Below are positions 5,837 through 7,861 of a DNA stretch of 7,861 bases, piece by piece. The translations under genes were made by a program, and so were the position numbers. Origin of the DNA: Eubacteriales Family XIII. Incertae Sedis bacterium (GTDB lineage Bacteria; Bacillota; Clostridia; Peptostreptococcales; Anaerovoracaceae). The notes under the pieces are model-generated. The model ran no database searches. It was not told the DNA's origin and was given only the letters and a program-made list of their open reading frames with translations. Numbering within the stretch: the stretch's first letter is position 1; each line of letters begins with the position of its first letter. The stretch lies in assembly GCA_031290715.1 (NCBI GenBank), contig JAITNA010000044.1, positions 1-7,861 on the forward strand, given 5' to 3'.

Positions 5837-6838
5837 CTAACGATGGAGTTTTATACGATTTGTCGGACGGTGTGCTTGGATTCGCAGGTGTTGTTTGATT
5901 TCTTTTGGAGTTTGCATGCGTATCCAAGATGCGATATCGTTGAGTACCTGTTTGTCCACCTTTCCGGATCTTTTGTATTCTTTCTTGTACTGATCGATAT
6001 CCGCGCCTGAAGCGGGCATGAAATAGTGATTGAGACCGGGATATAGTTGAAAGGTTACATCCTTTCGACTATCCAGTATCTTTCTATACTCATCAAAATC
6101 GTGTTCGATTGTGATTTGAAAATCCAACTCTCCCTGCAAAATCAATACAGGAATGTTGGCTTTCTGTATCATTTTTGCAACAGGAAACCTTCCCATTTCT
6201 TTATAGTAATACGCGGAGAACGGTTTGATGATATCAATGCGCATAGCATCATCATCGGAAAGGTTCATGACGGCATCAGTATTTTTTTTGATCTTCCGCG
6301 CTTGATACTTAGCAATCCAATGAAGTGGCCCTTTCAACAATTGGACAGCTTCTTGGGTTTGGTCGATAAGCGCTGTTTCTGCCCGTCTGGGAGTGCCGGC
6401 TAAGATTGCAAGTCCAGTGAAGTTGCCGCCCTCTAAATGGATGCGAAACGCAAGACTGCCGCCAAGATCATGCCCTATCATAAAAACGCGTTTTGGATCA
6501 ATCCTCGAATCTTGTTTGATGTACTGGGCGGCGGCTACTGCATCGAATATTATCTCTTCACGTACCGTGAGTTCAAGCGCATTTAGTAGTACACTTGTAT
6601 ACATATAAGATCGTTTGGGATAGCGGATTGTTGCTATACCTCGTTCGGCAAGTCCTTCCGCGATATCCTTTGTCGGTTTGTTTGGGCCAAATGAACCATC
6701 TATGTCGAGAATACCCGCTCCCTGTACAATCACTGCAGCAGGCACAGCATTTTCCGCATCAATATTGTCAGGAAGAGTCAACAACCCATTTAGCGGGAAT
6801 TCCGAATTGGCGCCGATGAGTACTTGTTCTTCTGTCAT
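5837..6838 (-). CDS. Alpha/beta-fold hydrolase with Asp at the nucleophile elbow
   Basis: The 333-residue product resembles the dienelactone-hydrolase-like / acyl-peptide esterase group: an N-terminal cap-like strand region (PLNGLLTLPD), an oxyanion-type VQGAG (38-42), LAERGIATIRYPKRS (63-77), the nucleophile elbow IGHDLGGSLAF (121-131), LYPGLNHYFMP (265-275) and QGELDFQ (235-241). The triad positions would be D124, D239 and H271. Relatives normally have GHSxGG; here the codon is GAT, so the nucleophile is Asp, as in haloalkane dehalogenases and epoxide hydrolases, or the protein is inactive. The substrate is unknown. No signal peptide is seen, so it is probably cytoplasmic. A basic tail follows about residue 310. 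Start ATG 6838 has AAGG seven bases upstream. The gene lies 60 bases downstream of the rpiB-like gene, on the same strand, so it may share its transcript. Confidence 0.85.
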   Translation of the reverse strand: MTEEQVLIGANSEFPLNGLLTLPDNIDAENAVPAAVIVQGAGILDIDGSFGPNKPTKDIAEGLAERGIATIRYPKRSYMYTSVLLNALELTVREEIIFDAVAAAQYIKQDSRIDPKRVFMIGHDLGGSLAFRIHLEGGNFTGLAILAGTPRRAETALIDQTQEAVQLLKGPLHWIAKYQARKIKKNTDAVMNLSDDDAMRIDIIKPFSAYYYKEMGRFPVAKMIQKANIPVLILQGELDFQITIEHDFDEYRKILDSRKDVTFQLYPGLNHYFMPASGADIDQYKKEYKRSGKVDKQVLNDIASWIRMQTPKEIKQHLRIQAHRPTNRIKLHR

Positions 6839-6842
6839 TTTT

Positions 6843-6875
6843 TTACCTTGTTACTGTACCAAATTTAAAATACAT
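6843..6875 (-). CDS. Possible 10-residue leader peptide
   Basis: ATG (6875-6873) follows a clear GGAGG by nine bases and opens a 10-codon frame, MYFKFGTVTR, ending in TAA (6845-6843), four bases before the hydrolase ATG. The hydrolase's own ribosome site is only AAGG. The arrangement suits a translationally coupled leader, but such tiny frames also arise by chance. Confidence 0.3.
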   Translation of the reverse strand: MYFKFGTVTR

Positions 6876-6898
6876 GACGCAACACCTCCATAAACCAC

Positions 6899-7363
6899 CT
6901 ACAATAGCTCACCAATTTTTTTCTCACTCACATTTTGTTCATAATTTATAATGCGTTGTACCTTTGACATGGATCTGGAGCATGGATCGAAAGTTAGACT
7001 CAACCAGATTTTCAACACCGACTCGGCGACTTTTGAACCAATTGTGAACGCGCCAAAGCACGCAATATTTGTATTGTTGCTCAATTGTGCGCGCTCCGCT
7101 GAATATGTATCAGTGATGAGCGCAGCATAGGCTCCTTTTACTTTATTCGCGGCGATACTCATACCAATACCAGTGCCGCAAATGAGCACGCCACGATCGA
7201 AATTGCCGGATGCGACAGCTTCCGCAACGCGAATAGCTGTATTCGCATAAATCGGATCATCGGATCCGAAATCAGCCGCCTCATGACCTACTTCTACGCA
7301 AAGATTCATCAGTACATTTTTTAGTTCTATCGCATTCGGATCGCATCCAATAGCAATTTTCAT
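6899..7363 (-). CDS. rpiB: RpiB/LacAB-family sugar-phosphate isomerase, atypical active site
   Basis: RpiB-family enzymes interconvert aldose and ketose phosphates through an enediol, using a Cys base. The 154 residues keep LICGTGIGMSIAANK (60-74) with the catalytic Cys at C62. However, the usual GCDHAG opening reads GCDPNA (6-11), and the H-N-x-A-N block reads S-N-N-T-N (95-99), so the ring-opening His of classical RpiB is replaced by Ser. The C-terminal phosphate-binding GGRH-like motif reads DPCSRS. These changes fit an enzyme acting on open-chain substrates such as a tetrulose phosphate, as in RpiB-type isomerases paired with DhaK/DhaL-like kinases in erythritol or threitol pathways; this is inference. 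ATG 7363 overlaps the dhaL stop (ATGA) and has GGAGA seven bases upstream. An in-frame ATG 51 bases upstream lies inside dhaL and is unlikely to be used. A specific name is not justified. Confidence 0.88.
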   Translation of the reverse strand: MKIAIGCDPNAIELKNVLMNLCVEVGHEAADFGSDDPIYANTAIRVAEAVASGNFDRGVLICGTGIGMSIAANKVKGAYAALITDTYSAERAQLSNNTNIACFGAFTIGSKVAESVLKIWLSLTFDPCSRSMSKVQRIINYEQNVSEKKIGELL

Positions 7364-7861
7364 GAATCTATCTCCGTAATTCCGCGCGCGAATGCTGTCA
7401 AAATCAGATAACAAGATGTCGCTCCGGCATCGAGTACACCACGAGAACGCTCCCCTATGCGGCTCGAACGCCCATAGTTTGCGATCATATTTTCCGTGGA
7501 TTCCATACCAAGTTCCGCGGACCTGCGCATTGCTTCTAAAGCATTTGGAAAACTCTCGCCGGCATCAACCGCCGCTTTCAATGCTTGAACAGCCGGCTCA
7601 AGTGTATCCATGAGCGTCTTGTCTCCAACACGGGCTTCGATGATCTCATGCAAACCGTCACGTGACGCTTCGAGCATTTTTGCAAACACTTCCGTTGTTA
7701 TTTCTTCTTCCGGGGTGCCTTTGTTTGCCATATCAATGAAAAACGTTCCATAGATTGGACCCATCGAACCGCCAATCTCGCTTAAGAGGATCATGCCGAG
7801 TTCATAAAGACTGTCCGTGAAAGAGAGATCCGTGTCCGAAAATCGGTCGAGAAAAAGAGAA
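7360..7861 (-). CDS. dhaL: DhaL-family kinase subunit/domain, C-terminal part (runs off right edge)
   Basis: DhaL is the all-helical nucleotide-binding subunit or domain of dihydroxyacetone kinases. It phosphorylates short ketoses held by DhaK, or swaps phosphate with a PTS protein in the ADP-bound form. About 166 residues are visible and the frame stays open to the right edge, so the N-terminal DGDHG nucleotide/Mg site is outside the window. The ATG at 7794 lies inside the domain and is not the true start. Family signatures are LSEIGGSMGPIYGTFF and, near the end, GRSSRIGERSRGVLDAGATS, matching GERSxGxxDPGAxS. Only the DhaL part is seen, so the gene could be a stand-alone dhaL or the C-terminal end of a DhaK-DhaL fusion. 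The stop overlaps the rpiB-like ATG by four bases, indicating translational coupling and a shared pathway for a ketose phosphate. Confidence 0.9.
   Translation of the reverse strand, partial: SLFLDRFSDTDLSFTDSLYELGMILLSEIGGSMGPIYGTFFIDMANKGTPEEEITTEVFAKMLEASRDGLHEIIEARVGDKTLMDTLEPAVQALKAAVDAGESFPNALEAMRRSAELGMESTENMIANYGRSSRIGERSRGVLDAGATSCYLILTAFARGITEIDS

Noticed and set aside
5825..6893. Several short plus-strand frames opposite the hydrolase
   Set aside because: They are antisense to a gene with clear alpha/beta hydrolase motifs and show no features of their own.
7364..7414. Upstream ATG for the rpiB-like gene
   Set aside because: It lies inside dhaL, adds 17 residues unlike the family, and ATG 7363 has its own GGAGA and the ATGA overlap.
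1..7861. CRISPR arrays, tRNA or rRNA genes
   Set aside because: No regularly spaced repeats, tRNA cloverleaf or rRNA signature were seen; the only array-like repeats are the in-frame protein repeats at 1033-1263.

Overview
The window looks like a chromosomal piece of a Gram-positive, Clostridia-like bacterium. The main evidence is a plus-strand cluster, murB - PHP phosphoesterase - rapZ (yvcJ) - whiA - nif3. whiA is a Firmicutes/Actinobacteria gene, and murB/rapZ/whiA clustering is typical of Firmicutes. Shine-Dalgarno sites are strong (GGAGG type). The cluster is visibly GC-rich; the right-hand third is more AT-rich. The species cannot be named from the sequence.

Layout. (1) Bases 1-228, minus strand: the N-terminus of an IS110-family transposase, running off the left edge, with a TTG start behind a perfect GGAGGTGA. 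It begins with the family's DEDD-domain signature, but the expected MESTG block is not visible. (2) About 229-412, minus strand: the non-coding left end of that element. It holds a series of hairpins, including a perfect 8-bp stem with a GUGA (GNRA) tetraloop. This is where IS110-group elements encode their bridge RNA, and it is the best candidate here for an unusual system. (3) 523-5742, plus strand: a compact run of six genes with gaps or overlaps of a few bases, consistent with one operon. They encode a four-helix membrane protein with a Pro/Gly/Gln/Tyr-rich tail, MurB (peptidoglycan precursor synthesis), a PHP-family metal-dependent phosphoesterase, the P-loop protein RapZ/YvcJ, the WhiA regulator and a Nif3-like metal protein. 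The CofD-like yvcK/mgfK gene that usually lies between rapZ and whiA is absent. (4) 5743-5836: a convergent junction with a possible three-way-junction fold and no clear terminator. (5) 5837-7861, minus strand: dhaL (partial, off the right edge), an RpiB-type isomerase overlapping it by 4 bases, then an alpha/beta hydrolase.

How the genes work together. The plus-strand cluster is a conserved housekeeping set joining cell-wall precursor synthesis to regulatory P-loop and WhiA proteins. In the minus-strand set, a DhaL-type kinase subunit is translationally coupled to an RpiB-family protein whose classical substrate-site His residues are replaced, while the catalytic Cys is kept. This suggests a route for a short ketose (for example erythrulose phosphorylation and isomerisation) rather than ribose-5-phosphate metabolism; this is inference. 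The downstream hydrolase has Asp where its relatives have the nucleophilic Ser.
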